Notes: generated from the letters alone by a model not told the origin. Counted from the first letter of the stretch, positions 1 through 10,942 are shown. The stretch is 64,000 bases of DNA from Meiothermus sp. Pnk-1 (GCF_003226535.1 NZ_QKOB01000013.1:23337-87336); one strand, 5' to 3'. Made by a program: numbers and translations.

Positions 1-1
1 C

Positions 2-595
2 TTTCTCATCTACCTCGAGGCCCGCCCCGAGATCCTGCTCAAGCGCTACAACCTCTCGCGCCGGCTGCACCCGTTAGGGGTAGGCAACCTGCTTGCCGAG
101 ATCGATGCCGAGCGGCACACCCTGGCCCCCTTACGGGAACGGGCAGACCTGATCATCGACACCAGCGACAAAAGCGCCCGCGAGCTCAAGAACGCGCTCG
201 AGGAGGCCCTGGGCGAGGAGGAGGGCTTTGTGCTCAGGCTCATCTCCTTCGGCTACAAGTGGGGGCCCCCCCAAGATGCTGACCTGGTGCTCGACGTGCG
301 CAGCCTACCCAACCCCTACTACGTCCCCGAGCTCAAACCCCGCCCCGGTACCGATCCCGAGGTGGCCGCCTACGTCTTCAGCCGACCCGAAGGCGAACCC
401 TTCTACGGGGCTTTGCGCAGCGCCGCTGGGCTGGCCGCAGAGGGGGCCAAGGCCGAAGGCCGGGGAGCCTACACGGTAGCGGTCGGGTGCACCGGAGGCC
501 GTCACCGCAGCGTGGCGGTGGTGGAGCGGCTGGCCCGCGAGCTCGAGGGTCGCCTGCGGGTGGAAGTCGAGCACCGCGACCTGGCCAAGGAGTGA
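2..595 (+). CDS. rapZ: RapZ nucleotide-binding protein, C-terminal part (5' truncated by window)
   Basis: The open frame runs in from the window edge and ends with TGA at 593-595, so only the C-terminal ~197 residues are present. The end of the P-loop kinase-like half is visible (FLIYLEARPEILLKRY, then RRLHPL). The second half carries the family hallmark GCTGGRHRSV followed by a short acidic tail. RapZ proteins bind nucleotides or metabolites such as UDP-GlcNAc precursors and regulate amino-sugar supply; the RNase E adapter role is known for enterobacteria and should not be assumed here. The next gene is glmR, the usual rapZ-yvcK pairing. No whiA follows. An internal ATG at 230 is not the real start. 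Confidence 0.93.
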   Translation, partial: FLIYLEARPEILLKRYNLSRRLHPLGVGNLLAEIDAERHTLAPLRERADLIIDTSDKSARELKNALEEALGEEEGFVLRLISFGYKWGPPQDADLVLDVRSLPNPYYVPELKPRPGTDPEVAAYVFSRPEGEPFYGALRSAAGLAAEGAKAEGRGAYTVAVGCTGGRHRSVAVVERLARELEGRLRVEVEHRDLAKE

Positions 596-659
596 ACCCG
601 TGCCCTGCTTGGATCTTCCTCGAGTCTTAGACCGGCCCTCAAACCGCGGGAGGCCCTGA

Positions 660-1985
660 ATGGGGGCCTACTCCCCGGTCAAGACCCCGCCCCGCCCCAG
701 GCGCCGACGGCTGCTCTCGCGCCGCTGGCTGCTGCCGGGGATGCGGGTCAAGCGCTACGCCCTGATCGCCCTGATCGGCGGTCTGCTGCTCCTGTTGGGG
801 GTGGTGCAGCTCACCTGGGACGGCCCGCTGGTGAGCGGGTTCTTCCAGCTCGCCCGCTGGGCCGTGCTGCTGGGCCTACCCCAGTGGCTCTCGGGGCTCT
901 TTTGGATGGCCTTGGGGGTGGTGCTGGTCTTCCTGGGTATCCGCTGGATGAACCGCAGCGTGCTCTCCGCGCTGGCCGACCCCGACACCGTGCCCGAGCA
1001 GGTCTACATCCGGCGGCGGCTAGAGAACGGCCCGCGCATCGTGGCCCTGGGCGGAGGAACCGGGTTGTCGCGGGTCTTGCGAGGCCTCAAGCAGGAAACC
1101 GCCAACCTCACCGCCATCGTGGCCGCCACCGACGACGGGGGAAGCACCGGGCGACTGCGCGCCTCCTTCGGGATCCCCGCGGTGGGCGACCTGGTGGACT
1201 GCCTGGCCGCGCTTTCCGACGCCGAGGGCCTGCCCGACCTGATGCAGTACCGCTTCGCCCGGGGTGGCGAGCTCGAGGGGCATACCTTCGGCAACCTCAT
1301 GCTGGTGAGCCTGTACGAGCTTGCCGCGTCTTCCCGCAGCGATAGCCAAGGCGGCGACTTCGCCGCCGCCATCCGCCAAGCCAACAGCATTCTGCGGCTG
1401 CGGGGAGCGGTCTGGCCAGCCACCGACCGCCCAGCCAAGCTATGGGCCATCCGCGAAAACGGAAGCCGCGAGGAGGGCGAATCCCGGCTGCGCCACGGCC
1501 AGGGGCGCATCCTTCGGGTGGGCCTCGAGCCCGCCGAGGTCCCGGCCATGCCCGAAGCCCTGGAAGCCCTGCGCCGCGCCGATCTGATCGTGCTGGGGCC
1601 GGGTAGCCTGTATACCAGCGTGATCCCCAGTTTTTTGCCGCCGGAGATCGCCCAGGCCATTCGGCAAGCTCCGGCCAGAATCTGCTACATCGCCAACGTA
1701 ATGACCGAAGTCGGCGAAACCGACCACCTCTCGCTCTGCGCACACTACCAGGCCGTAGCGGCCCACCTGGGCCGCCGCCCGGATATCGTGCTGGTCCACA
1801 CCGCTCCCATAGATCCCGGGTTGCTGCAGCGCTATGGCGCAGAAGGACAGCAACCGGTAACCCTGGACCTGGAGGCGCTCGAGAACCTCGGCGTACAGGT
1901 CATCCAGGGGGACTTCCTCGAACAAGGCCCCTACGCCCAGCACGATCCCGGTAAACTGGTGCGGGCGCTCATCGCGTTGTGCTAG
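660..1985 (+). CDS. glmR: Gluconeogenesis factor GlmR/YvcK family with N-terminal membrane anchor
   Basis: A 441-residue protein of the CofD-like YvcK family. The Rossmann-type core starts near residue 126 with VALGGGTGLSRVL, followed by AATDDGGSTGRLR (about 156-167) and a GPGSLYTSV motif further on, all typical of UDP-sugar-binding YvcK proteins that steer carbon toward UDP-GlcNAc and the cell wall. The first ~100 residues are extra: a basic segment (RPRRRR) and two hydrophobic stretches, about 33-52 and 77-95, so the protein is probably membrane anchored with the catalytic part in the cytoplasm. A GGGAGG ribosome site precedes the ATG. It lies 64 bases after rapZ and 1 base before the next gene, so the three are probably cotranscribed. 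Confidence 0.92.
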   Translation: MGAYSPVKTPPRPRRRRLLSRRWLLPGMRVKRYALIALIGGLLLLLGVVQLTWDGPLVSGFFQLARWAVLLGLPQWLSGLFWMALGVVLVFLGIRWMNRSVLSALADPDTVPEQVYIRRRLENGPRIVALGGGTGLSRVLRGLKQETANLTAIVAATDDGGSTGRLRASFGIPAVGDLVDCLAALSDAEGLPDLMQYRFARGGELEGHTFGNLMLVSLYELAASSRSDSQGGDFAAAIRQANSILRLRGAVWPATDRPAKLWAIRENGSREEGESRLRHGQGRILRVGLEPAEVPAMPEALEALRRADLIVLGPGSLYTSVIPSFLPPEIAQAIRQAPARICYIANVMTEVGETDHLSLCAHYQAVAAHLGRRPDIVLVHTAPIDPGLLQRYGAEGQQPVTLDLEALENLGVQVIQGDFLEQGPYAQHDPGKLVRALIALC

Positions 1986-1986
1986 T

Positions 1987-2793
1987 ATGACCCCTCTTCT
2001 CCTCACCGATCCCCTCGGCGACGACCATGGGCTGGGCTATGCCTATCCCACCGCCGCCATCTACGCAGAAAGCGGCTTCGCCGACCTGACCGGCTTCCAG
2101 GCTCTCGAGCGAGACGGGCGGCTGGTACTCAGGGTACGGCTGGCCCGCTACCCTAACCCCCAGGCCGCCCCGCTCGGCTTCTCGCTGGCCGTCGTGGGTA
2201 TCTACGTAGAAAGCGAACCCACGAAGGGGGCCGAAGGTGGCCAGGAACTCCCCGGCGCAGGCTTCAAAACGCCCGCTGGGCATGGCTGGGACGAAGCCTA
2301 CCTGCTGAGCGGCTGGAAGGCCGAGTCGCTCCGCCCGGATGGCCGGCGTCAAGAGGTTCAGGCCCGCAAGGAGGGCGACTGGCTCGAGGTCTTCCCCGAC
2401 CTCCCCCCTGGCGACTACGGCTACTACGTCACGGTGGGCCTCTACGACCCCTTCACCCCCACCGGCTTCCGCCCGGTACGCCCTGGCGGGGGAGGCTGGG
2501 TGTTGGATGCCCCTAGCGGAGCCCCGGCTGCGGTGGACGTGCTCTCTGAGCACCAAGCCCAGGCCTACCAAAGCGGGGTGCTGGCCCCGGTCCGGGGTGC
2601 CCGCAGCCCTTTGCCCTGGGCCATCGGGGTGGCGGCGGCCGGGTTCCTCGCCATCGTGCTGGCCTTTGTCTTTCCGCGCCGTCGGCCCAGAGCAGGCCAG
2701 GTCCCCCGCAAACCTCAGCCAGCCGCCCCGGGCGCGAAGGAACCCACGGCCAAGGAAAAACCAGAGGATTTCGACCTCGATATCCGGTTTTGA
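1987..2793 (+). CDS. Glucodextranase C-terminal-like domain protein with C-terminal membrane anchor
   Basis: 268 residues. The opening LTDPLGDDHGLGYAYPTAAIY matches the start of the carbohydrate-associated domain found at the C terminus of glucodextranases and in stand-alone archaeal and Thermus-type proteins (Pfam Glucodextran_C family, from memory). Residues about 211-230 form one hydrophobic membrane segment, followed by a basic, Pro/Lys-rich tail of about 38 residues. No export signal is visible at the N terminus, so topology is uncertain: the folded domain could be outside only if translocated without a classical signal. The start codon follows the glmR stop by one base, indicating translational coupling. 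The function is unknown; the link to GlmR suggests an envelope role, which is inference. Confidence 0.7.
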   Translation: MTPLLLTDPLGDDHGLGYAYPTAAIYAESGFADLTGFQALERDGRLVLRVRLARYPNPQAAPLGFSLAVVGIYVESEPTKGAEGGQELPGAGFKTPAGHGWDEAYLLSGWKAESLRPDGRRQEVQARKEGDWLEVFPDLPPGDYGYYVTVGLYDPFTPTGFRPVRPGGGGWVLDAPSGAPAAVDVLSEHQAQAYQSGVLAPVRGARSPLPWAIGVAAAGFLAIVLAFVFPRRRPRAGQVPRKPQPAAPGAKEPTAKEKPEDFDLDIRF

Positions 2794-2803
2794 AACGTAC
2801 AGC

Positions 2804-3142
2804 TCACACCGGCCGCAAATCCTCGAGCAGCAACCACCCCACTCCCTCGGGCGTAGCCTGAAGGTAAGGGTCTAGCTCTTCGCGGAGCGAAGCGGTGAGG
2901 GGCTTGAGCTCGAGCGGTTCTCTCTCGGTGAGTATCAGCGCCGTGACCTGAAAAAAGCGTTGCCCCTCGGTGGGGGTGCCGTCCTCAAAGAAAGCAAACG
3001 GTGGGCGAACCTCGTCGAGCAAGAGATGTACCGGACCATCCGGCAGACCTTGGGCGAGCTCGGCGGGAAGGGTTTCCCTGGGTTCGAACTCGAGGCCGCG
3101 GGGAAACCAAAGGTAGCCCTGAAATAGCTTGATGCCTTTCAT
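2804..3142 (-). CDS. Hypothetical protein, 112 aa
   Basis: An acidic, soluble protein of 112 residues with no motif I recognise (starts MKGIKLFQGYLWFPRG). Its ATG overlaps the stop of the alanine racemase gene by 4 bases (ATGA at 3139-3142), which supports it as a real, translationally coupled gene. There is no signal peptide or membrane segment. It converges on the glucodextranase-like gene with only 10 bases between the stops. Confidence 0.7.
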   Translation of the reverse strand: MKGIKLFQGYLWFPRGLEFEPRETLPAELAQGLPDGPVHLLLDEVRPPFAFFEDGTPTEGQRFFQVTALILTEREPLELKPLTASLREELDPYLQATPEGVGWLLLEDLRPV

Positions 3143-4254
3143 GGCTCCACCCTGGCTACCTCTACCCCCCCGCGCAGGTACACCCGGGGCAGCCGCGCGG
3201 CGAGCCGTACCGCCGGCTCATAGCTTACCGTGCCAGTCATCTCGGCCCAGCCCCACAGGCTCGAGCCGGGGTCAAAGTCCGCCGTGAGCACTTCGAACAC
3301 CGCATCGAGGTTCACCGGCCCAGGTATTCGCACGGTGACCTGATCCATCGAGATACGCCCCACCACCGGACAAACCCATCCCGCCCCCGAGGGTTGGGAA
3401 AGCCGCACGGTCGCCCGGTTGTAGGCGAGCCTCGGCATCCCGTCGGCGTAGCCCACCGGCAAGGTGGCGATCCACTCGTAGTCCCGGGTGGTGTAAAGCC
3501 CGCTATAGCCAATTTTTCTTCCTGGCGGGAGCTGCTTGACTAGGGTGGGCTTGGCCAGCAGGCGGGCGATCGGTTTGAGGCCCAAGTTTGGTAAGAGCCC
3601 GTACAGCGCAATCCCCGGGCGAATAGCGTCGAAGCCGTAGTCGCGTAAGTTGAAAACCCCGGCCGAGTTTGCCAGGTGGCAAAAATATCCCGGCCCCCAC
3701 ACCTCCTGCACCCGTCGAAAGTGGGCGAGTTGCATCCGGGTGAACTCGGGGTTCTCTTCCGCGTCGGCAAAGTGCGAGTAAAGCCCGGTCACCTTGAGGT
3801 GAGAAAAGCGCTCGAGCGCCTCCTTTACCCGCTGCGCCTCCTCCCAGGGAAACCCCACCCGGCCCATACCCGTATCAAACTCGAGGTGAACCTCGGCGAT
3901 CTTTCCTAAAGCGCGCGCCGCCGCGTCGAGCGCCTGCGCTCCTTCGAAGGTGGAGAGGCTGGCGATCAGGTCGGCTTCCAGCGCCTCTCGAGCCTGGTCA
4001 GGATGCAAGCTGCCCATCAGTAAAACCCGGCCTTGGATCCCTCCCAAGCGGAGTTCGCGGCCCTCGTCGACGGTCGCTACTGCGAGCCCCCAAGCTCCTA
4101 GCCGCAGCAGCTCCTTCCCAATTGGAACCGCTCCATGCCCGTAAGCGTTGGCCTTCACCACCCCCACCAACTGGGCTAGGAGAGTCTTAGAGCGGAGCAA
4201 GGCAACATTATGGGCCAACGAGTCTAGGTTGATCTCGAGCCAAGCCGGACGCAT
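3139..4254 (-). CDS. alr: Alanine racemase
   Basis: A 371-residue fold-type III PLP enzyme that makes D-alanine for peptidoglycan. Residue K34 in GVVKANAYGHG is the PLP lysine. The C-terminal part has PVGYADGMPR and VVGRISMDQVTV, both typical of Alr; the catalytic tyrosine lies near YSGLY. An upstream in-frame extension is possible but would run through a tRNA gene, so I place the start at the ATG at 4254 (MRPAWLEINLDS), the usual family start. A TAAACT box at 4262-4267 lies 7 bases before this ATG, so the transcript is probably leaderless. The small hypothetical gene overlaps its stop. Confidence 0.93.
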   Translation of the reverse strand: MRPAWLEINLDSLAHNVALLRSKTLLAQLVGVVKANAYGHGAVPIGKELLRLGAWGLAVATVDEGRELRLGGIQGRVLLMGSLHPDQAREALEADLIASLSTFEGAQALDAAARALGKIAEVHLEFDTGMGRVGFPWEEAQRVKEALERFSHLKVTGLYSHFADAEENPEFTRMQLAHFRRVQEVWGPGYFCHLANSAGVFNLRDYGFDAIRPGIALYGLLPNLGLKPIARLLAKPTLVKQLPPGRKIGYSGLYTTRDYEWIATLPVGYADGMPRLAYNRATVRLSQPSGAGWVCPVVGRISMDQVTVRIPGPVNLDAVFEVLTADFDPGSSLWGWAEMTGTVSYEPAVRLAARLPRVYLRGGVEVARVEP

Positions 4255-4261
4255 AAGTTGT

Positions 4262-4267
4262 AGTTTA
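4262..4267 (-). promoter_or_regulatory. Probable -10 box of alr (leaderless)
   Basis: TAAACT on the minus strand ends 7 bases before the alr ATG. There is no Shine-Dalgarno sequence in the gap. A -35 match is poor. Confidence 0.5.
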
Positions 4268-4272
4268 TCGCC

Positions 4273-4309
4273 TAAAAACAAACCCCCCCACCCAGGGAAG
4301 GGTGAGGGG
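4273..4309 (-). terminator. Terminator after the 23S-5S-tRNA-Gly unit
   Basis: On the minus strand, just past the tRNA CCA end, CCCTCACCC pairs with GGGTGGGGG around a short loop and is followed by the T-rich run TTTGTTTTT. This is a good intrinsic terminator separating the rRNA unit from alr. Confidence 0.7.
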
Positions 4310-4313
4310 AAGC

Positions 4314-4389
4314 TGGAGCGGGAGACGGGACTCGAACCCGCGACCCCAACCTTGGCAAGGTTGTGCTCTACCAACTGAGCTACTCCCGC
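4314..4389 (-). tRNA. tRNA-Gly (GCC)
   Basis: 76 bases with an encoded CCA end. The acceptor stem GCGGGAG/CTCCCGC, D arm (AGCTCAGTTGGTAGAGC), anticodon loop with GCC and T arm (GGGTTCGAGTCCC) are all intact. It lies 11 bases behind the 5S gene on the same strand, so it is processed from the rRNA transcript. Confidence 0.96.
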
Positions 4390-4400
4390 AAAACAAAAAA

Positions 4401-4518
4401 CCCCTGCACCGCCCTACTCTCCCAGGCCCTCGCGGGCCGAGTACCATCGGCGCAGGCGCGTTTCACTTCCGTGTTCGGAATGGGTACGGGTGGTTCCACG
4501 CCGCTATGGGCACAGGGG
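4401..4518 (-). rRNA. rrf: 5S ribosomal RNA
   Basis: About 118 bases. The minus strand reads CCCTGTGCCCATAGCGGCG near the 5' end, then the conserved CCATTCCGAACACGGAAGT loop and the terminal GGGAGAGTAGGGCGGTGCAG arm, as in Thermus 5S. The exact ends are estimated from pairing of the terminal stem. Confidence 0.93.
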
Positions 4519-4556
4519 TATCCTCTTTCTACCTCTCATATACCTCGGGGATACTC

Positions 4557-4566
4557 GTGGGCAGTA
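4557..4566 (-). other. 3' arm of the 23S rRNA processing stem
   Basis: GTGGGCAGTA on the plus strand (TACTGCCCAC in the transcript) is a perfect 10-base partner of 7513-7522 on the other side of the 23S gene. The two arms enclose the whole 23S and would form the base of the precursor stem cut by RNase III. Confidence 0.7.
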
Positions 4567-4596
4567 GGAAGATCGGCTCGCATCACTGCAGCCAAA

Positions 4597-7478
<2,882 letters not shown>

Positions 7479-7512
7479 TCGGCAACTATACAACCTTATC
7501 TCGCCGCTCCCT

Positions 7513-7522
7513 TACTGCCCAC
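7513..7522 (-). other. 5' arm of the 23S rRNA processing stem
   Basis: TACTGCCCAC on the plus strand (GTGGGCAGTA in the transcript), the perfect complement of the arm at 4557-4566, placed about 35 bases before the mature 23S 5' end. Confidence 0.7.
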
Positions 7523-7564
7523 TTTTCATGATCCCCCGCCTACCTTCCGATAGGCGCAACGAAG

Positions 7565-7593
7565 AGGGTATCAAGTGCTTCAAATCTTGTCAA
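7565..7593 (-). promoter_or_regulatory. Promoter of the 23S-5S-tRNA-Gly unit
   Basis: On the minus strand the -35 box TTGACA (7588-7593) is separated by 17 bases from TACCCT (7565-7570). The start point would fall near 7558, about 80 bases before mature 23S. The stretch 7479-7685 holds only this leader and promoter region. Confidence 0.8.
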
Positions 7594-7685
7594 CCCCTTC
7601 CCGGCCACCCGGGGTCAAGACCCTAAAAATAGCGTCCCGCAGACGAAAAAACTTCCAAGGCGCGGCAACTTATGGCCACGCCGCC

Positions 7686-8255
7686 CTAGCCGCCCGGCTG
7701 CACAGTTCCACGCCGTTTTTGCTCCCATTCCTCGCGAAGGATGGCGTAAGCGTATTCGCTGGCCCAGTGCCCCTTGAGCCACAAGCTTTGCACGAATGTC
7801 CCCTCGAGCCGCATCCCCAGGCGGACCATGAGCTGCCAGGAGGGGTGGTTTTCTACGTCGGTGTTGGCTCGGACGCGATGCAGTTTGAGTTCCCCGAAGA
7901 GGTATTCCAGCAGGCGTTCCAAGGCTTCCCGAGCGAGGCCTTGACCCTGGTGGGCACGAGAGAGGGTGATGGTCATCTCGGCTTGCTGGCCATCCGGAAG
8001 GAGACAAAAAGCGCATTCCCCAATCATCTCGCCGTTATCCTTGCGCTCGAGCGCCATCGGATACCATTGGCCCGGCACGGCGGGCACCGCAGCCTTCGCC
8101 CGCTCGAGGAATTCCACCGCCTTGTCCCGGGGATAGGGCACCTCCCAGCCTTGGTAGCGGGCCACCTCGGGGTCCGAACGGTAGCGGATAAAGGCCTCGA
8201 GGTCACGATCCTCGAAAGTGCGCAAGGCTAGTCGGGGGGACTCGAGTCGAAACAT
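7686..8255 (-). CDS. GNAT-family N-acetyltransferase (RimJ/RimL-like)
   Basis: 189 residues of the Acetyltransf_3 type. The protein opens with SPRLALRTFEDRDLEAFIRY, then has the acetyl-CoA pyrophosphate-binding motif as AHQGQGLAREAL and the late family pattern NHPSWQLMVRLGMRLEG, with the usual GMRxEG turn. Members acetylate ribosomal protein N termini, small molecules or antibiotics; the substrate cannot be read here. It stands alone, with a TATCCT box 9 bases before the ATG at 8255. Confidence 0.85.
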   Translation of the reverse strand: MFRLESPRLALRTFEDRDLEAFIRYRSDPEVARYQGWEVPYPRDKAVEFLERAKAAVPAVPGQWYPMALERKDNGEMIGECAFCLLPDGQQAEMTITLSRAHQGQGLAREALERLLEYLFGELKLHRVRANTDVENHPSWQLMVRLGMRLEGTFVQSLWLKGHWASEYAYAILREEWEQKRRGTVQPGG

Positions 8256-8335
8256 GTTGCTAGCAGGATACCGCGCCCAGTTCAGCTAGCTCCGGTTCGT
8301 GTTTTAGTACGCTTGCCGAGGCTTGGGTGGGCAGT

Positions 8336-9037
8336 CTAGGAATTCTGCTGGGCAGCCTCGATAAGCGCCCGGAAAATGCCCCATTGCTGCGGCAGCAACT
8401 CAGGATGCCACTGCACGCCCATAAAGAACGGGTGCCCCTCGAGCACCACCGCTTCTACCAACCCATCGGGCGCGAGCGCCACCTCCCGCAGGCCGGGGGC
8501 TAGCTCCTTTAGGCCCTGATGGTGGTAGGAGTTCACCCGGAAGCGCGGTTCAAAGAGCCGCGAGAGCGGGCTTTCCCCCACCTGCTCGAGCGAGTGGGCC
8601 ACCACCCCGGGCTCGGATTTCTGGTAGTGCTGCACGGCCTGAAAGCCCTGAGTAGGCAAATCCTGGTACAGCGAGCCACCCAGGGCTACGTTCATCACTT
8701 GGATGCCGCGGCAGATGCCGAGGGTAGGAATCCCGTGGTGCGCGGCGTAGCGGGCCAGGTACAGCTCGAGCCCATCCCGCTCCGGGCTCACCTCGCCCAA
8801 CTCGGGAACGGGTTCTTCCCCAAAGTGGGCCGGGTCTACGTCCACCCCGCCGGGCAACAACAAACCGCCCAAGCTATCGAGGATGGTGGCTAGCCGATCT
8901 TCGGGCTGGGGGGGGATCACTAAGACCGATGCCCCCTGGGCTTCCAGGGCTTTGACGTAGGGCTCGAGCAGCCCCCAGATCTTGCTGCGGATGAGTTCGC
9001 CCGTGGTGCGGTACTGCGCGCTGACGCCGATGAGCAT
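8336..9037 (-). CDS. Peptidase C26 family, gamma-glutamyl-GABA hydrolase-like
   Basis: 233 residues with the class-I glutamine amidotransferase fold. The nucleophile C109 is in LGICRGIQVMNVALGG; the His-Glu pair is in GVQWHPE near the C terminus, and LPGGVDVDP gives the oxyanion region. This is the PuuD-like group that hydrolyses gamma-glutamyl amides such as gamma-Glu-GABA, but no other putrescine-pathway genes are near, so the exact substrate is open. It is divergent from lysA with 41 bases between the starts. TACAGT (9044-9049) ends 6 bases before the ATG. Confidence 0.85.
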   Translation of the reverse strand: MLIGVSAQYRTTGELIRSKIWGLLEPYVKALEAQGASVLVIPPQPEDRLATILDSLGGLLLPGGVDVDPAHFGEEPVPELGEVSPERDGLELYLARYAAHHGIPTLGICRGIQVMNVALGGSLYQDLPTQGFQAVQHYQKSEPGVVAHSLEQVGESPLSRLFEPRFRVNSYHHQGLKELAPGLREVALAPDGLVEAVVLEGHPFFMGVQWHPELLPQQWGIFRALIEAAQQNS

Positions 9038-9043
9038 GCCTCC

Positions 9044-9070
9044 ACTGTACTCTTTATGCCGGGGTACGAT
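9044..9070. promoter_or_regulatory. Divergent -10 boxes of the C26 hydrolase and lysA
   Basis: TACAGT on the minus strand (9044-9049) lies 6 bases before the hydrolase ATG, and TACGAT on the plus strand (9065-9070) lies 8 bases before the lysA ATG. Both spacings predict leaderless mRNAs, with the two promoters packed back to back. Confidence 0.5.
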
Positions 9071-9078
9071 ACGAGCCG

Positions 9079-10263
9079 ATGGATGCCACCCCTTTTCCCT
9101 CGGCGCCGCTGCGCCCGGAGTTTCAACAGGCGCTGCAGGAAGCCCTGCAGCGCTACGAAACCCCCTTCTATGCCTATGACCTCACGCGTATACACTCCCG
9201 CGTGAAGGCCCTCCGCCAATCCTTCCCCCGTGCCCGGCTTTTGTATGCGATGAAAGCCAACCCCCGCCTGGGCATCCTGCGGCGCTTGCGGGGATGGGGG
9301 GTTGGGCTCGAGGCGGTTTCTCTAGGCGAGGTCTTGCGCGCGTACCGGGCAGGCTATACACCGGAAGAGGTCCTGCTGAACGGCCCGGTAAAAACCCCGG
9401 CCATGCTCGAAGAGCTCCAGCGGGCAGGCCTTCCGATCCTAGGGGTTGACTCCCTAGCCGACCTAGAGCGCATCGCCCGCCTTCTCCCCGGGGCGAAGGT
9501 GCTGCTGCGGGTCAATCCCGACCTCCCCATCGCCACCCACGACCACCTAGCTACCGGGCGCGGCGAGAGCAAGTTCGGTATCCTGGCCGCCGAGGTCCCC
9601 GCCTCGGTGAGGCGGGCCAAGCAGGCGGGGCTAGAGTTTCTCGGGCTGCACCTCCACTTGGGCTCGGCCTTGGAGAGCCAGGAGGATTTTCAGGACGGCT
9701 ACCGCGTTCTGGAAGCCCTCTATGAGCGTATCGGCCCGACCCAAGTGCTGAACCTGGGCGGGGGCTTCGGGCTGAACTTCGATCCGGCAGGGGTCTCCGA
9801 AGCGGCGCAACAACTCGCGGATAAGTTTGGGGCCCGGCTCTGGCTCGAGCCGGGCCGCTACCTGGTAGCTGAGGCAGGGGTGCTGGTCACGCGGGTCTGG
9901 GGAACCAAGCGCACCCGGCGGAATTATCTGCTGGTGGACGCCGGGATGATGACCCTGCTGCGCCCCATGCTCTACGGAGCCCAACACCCGGTGATCCCGC
10001 TCTACGAAGGCCCGGAGGTGCAGGCTTGGGACCTGGCCGGGCCGGTGTGCGAGTCGGGGGACGTGCTGGCCCGAGACGTACCGCTCCCTACGCCGAAAGA
10101 GGGCGATGCGCTGGCGATCTTACAGGCCGGAGCCTACGGCAGCAGCATGAGCAGCAACTACCTCGACCACCCGAGGCCGCTCGAGATTCTGTGGACCGGG
10201 GCCGAGTGGGAGGTGCTGCGCAGGCCGCAAAGCCTGGAAGCTTTGCTCGCGGAAGAAGTTTAG
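9079..10263 (+). CDS. lysA: Diaminopimelate decarboxylase
   Basis: 394 residues, a fold-type III PLP decarboxylase converting meso-diaminopimelate to L-lysine. K59 in YAMKANPR is the PLP lysine; LHLHLGS, NLGGGFG, EPGRYLV, CESGD and AGAYGSSMSSNY follow in the family order, and CESGD is the catalytic signature of LysA rather than of arginine or ornithine decarboxylases. Thermus makes lysine through the aminoadipate/LysW route, so a lysA-like gene is worth noting; a related role such as carboxynorspermidine decarboxylation cannot be fully excluded. Its stop overlaps the convergent regulator gene by 4 bases. Confidence 0.88.
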   Translation: MDATPFPSAPLRPEFQQALQEALQRYETPFYAYDLTRIHSRVKALRQSFPRARLLYAMKANPRLGILRRLRGWGVGLEAVSLGEVLRAYRAGYTPEEVLLNGPVKTPAMLEELQRAGLPILGVDSLADLERIARLLPGAKVLLRVNPDLPIATHDHLATGRGESKFGILAAEVPASVRRAKQAGLEFLGLHLHLGSALESQEDFQDGYRVLEALYERIGPTQVLNLGGGFGLNFDPAGVSEAAQQLADKFGARLWLEPGRYLVAEAGVLVTRVWGTKRTRRNYLLVDAGMMTLLRPMLYGAQHPVIPLYEGPEVQAWDLAGPVCESGDVLARDVPLPTPKEGDALAILQAGAYGSSMSSNYLDHPRPLEILWTGAEWEVLRRPQSLEALLAEEV

Positions 10264-10904
10264 CCCTCTGGCTTCGGGACCAGCCCCAAGTGCAAGACGT
10301 ACTTCTCCGGGCCGCGACGGTGCTCGTAGCGCGCATACACTTCCCACAGCTCGCGCTGCAGGGCTTTGGCCTCGGCCCGGCTGAGCCGCAGCCCCGCACT
10401 CCAAAAGTTGAGCACCGCTGGAGAGGCTTCGTCCAAGAAATCCTGCGCATCTCCACCGGCATCCGAGCCCCACAGCATGATCCCGTCCTCATTGAGCCGG
10501 ACCAGGAGCTGACGTTCGTACTTGGGCAACCCCAGCGCCCGCGCGACCCCCCGCTCGAAGCTGCGTTTCCAGAAAACGGCGTCCTCGAGCGCCGCCAAGG
10601 AGGCCGGCGGCACCAACTCGAGCGGAACCCGAAAGGCCCGCGCGATGGCCTGGTAGCGCTTGATGGGGCGTCCTCGCCGGGGCTCGAGGCCCACTACCTC
10701 GAGCAAGCCTGCGCGTAGCATTTGCAGCACCCGGTAGTGCATACTCTGGATCGAGAGTTTGCCCTCCTCGGCCGCCGCCTTGACCGTGGTGGGACCCCGC
10801 ATGAAGGGTTTGAGGTATACCGCTATATCGGGGTCGGCCAGGATGCGAGCTGCAAGGGTGTTACGGATTTCCAACACCTGGGGCTTTTCTGGCGCCTGGA
10901 GCAT
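10260..10904 (-). CDS. Winged-helix transcriptional regulator (ArsR-like)
   Basis: 214 residues from the ATG at 10904. The N-terminal ~90 residues look like an ArsR/winged-helix domain: ILADPDIAVYLKPFMRGPTTVKAAAEE, then a likely recognition helix SIQSMHYRVLQMLRAGLLEV and a basic wing EPRRGRPIKRYQ. The C-terminal half is helical and not recognised. A longer frame exists upstream, but it crosses the operator and promoter region, so the inner ATG is preferred. It is divergent from an MFS exporter, with palindromes in the 105-base gap, and is probably that gene's regulator and its own. Confidence 0.8.
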   Translation of the reverse strand: MLQAPEKPQVLEIRNTLAARILADPDIAVYLKPFMRGPTTVKAAAEEGKLSIQSMHYRVLQMLRAGLLEVVGLEPRRGRPIKRYQAIARAFRVPLELVPPASLAALEDAVFWKRSFERGVARALGLPKYERQLLVRLNEDGIMLWGSDAGGDAQDFLDEASPAVLNFWSAGLRLSRAEAKALQRELWEVYARYEHRRGPEKYVLHLGLVPKPEG

Positions 10905-10914
10905 AATCCACTCT

Positions 10915-10942
10915 ACTCCAAAAGTGAACTTTTCTCTGGAGT
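10915..10942. promoter_or_regulatory. Nested palindromic operator between regulator and MFS gene
   Basis: The outer arms ACTCCA (10915-10920) and TGGAGT (10937-10942) enclose an inner perfect inverted repeat AAAAGT-GA-ACTTTT (10920-10933). It starts 11 bases upstream of the regulator ATG. A TATACT -10 box for the MFS gene is at 10964-10969, and a second small inverted repeat, GACCCG-AGC-CGGGTC, is at 10975-10989. Confidence 0.65.

Noticed and set aside
4254..4374. Longer N terminus for alanine racemase starting at 4374
   Set aside because: It would translate through the tRNA-Gly gene and the terminator. The ATG at 4254 gives the normal family start and has a -10 box 7 bases upstream.
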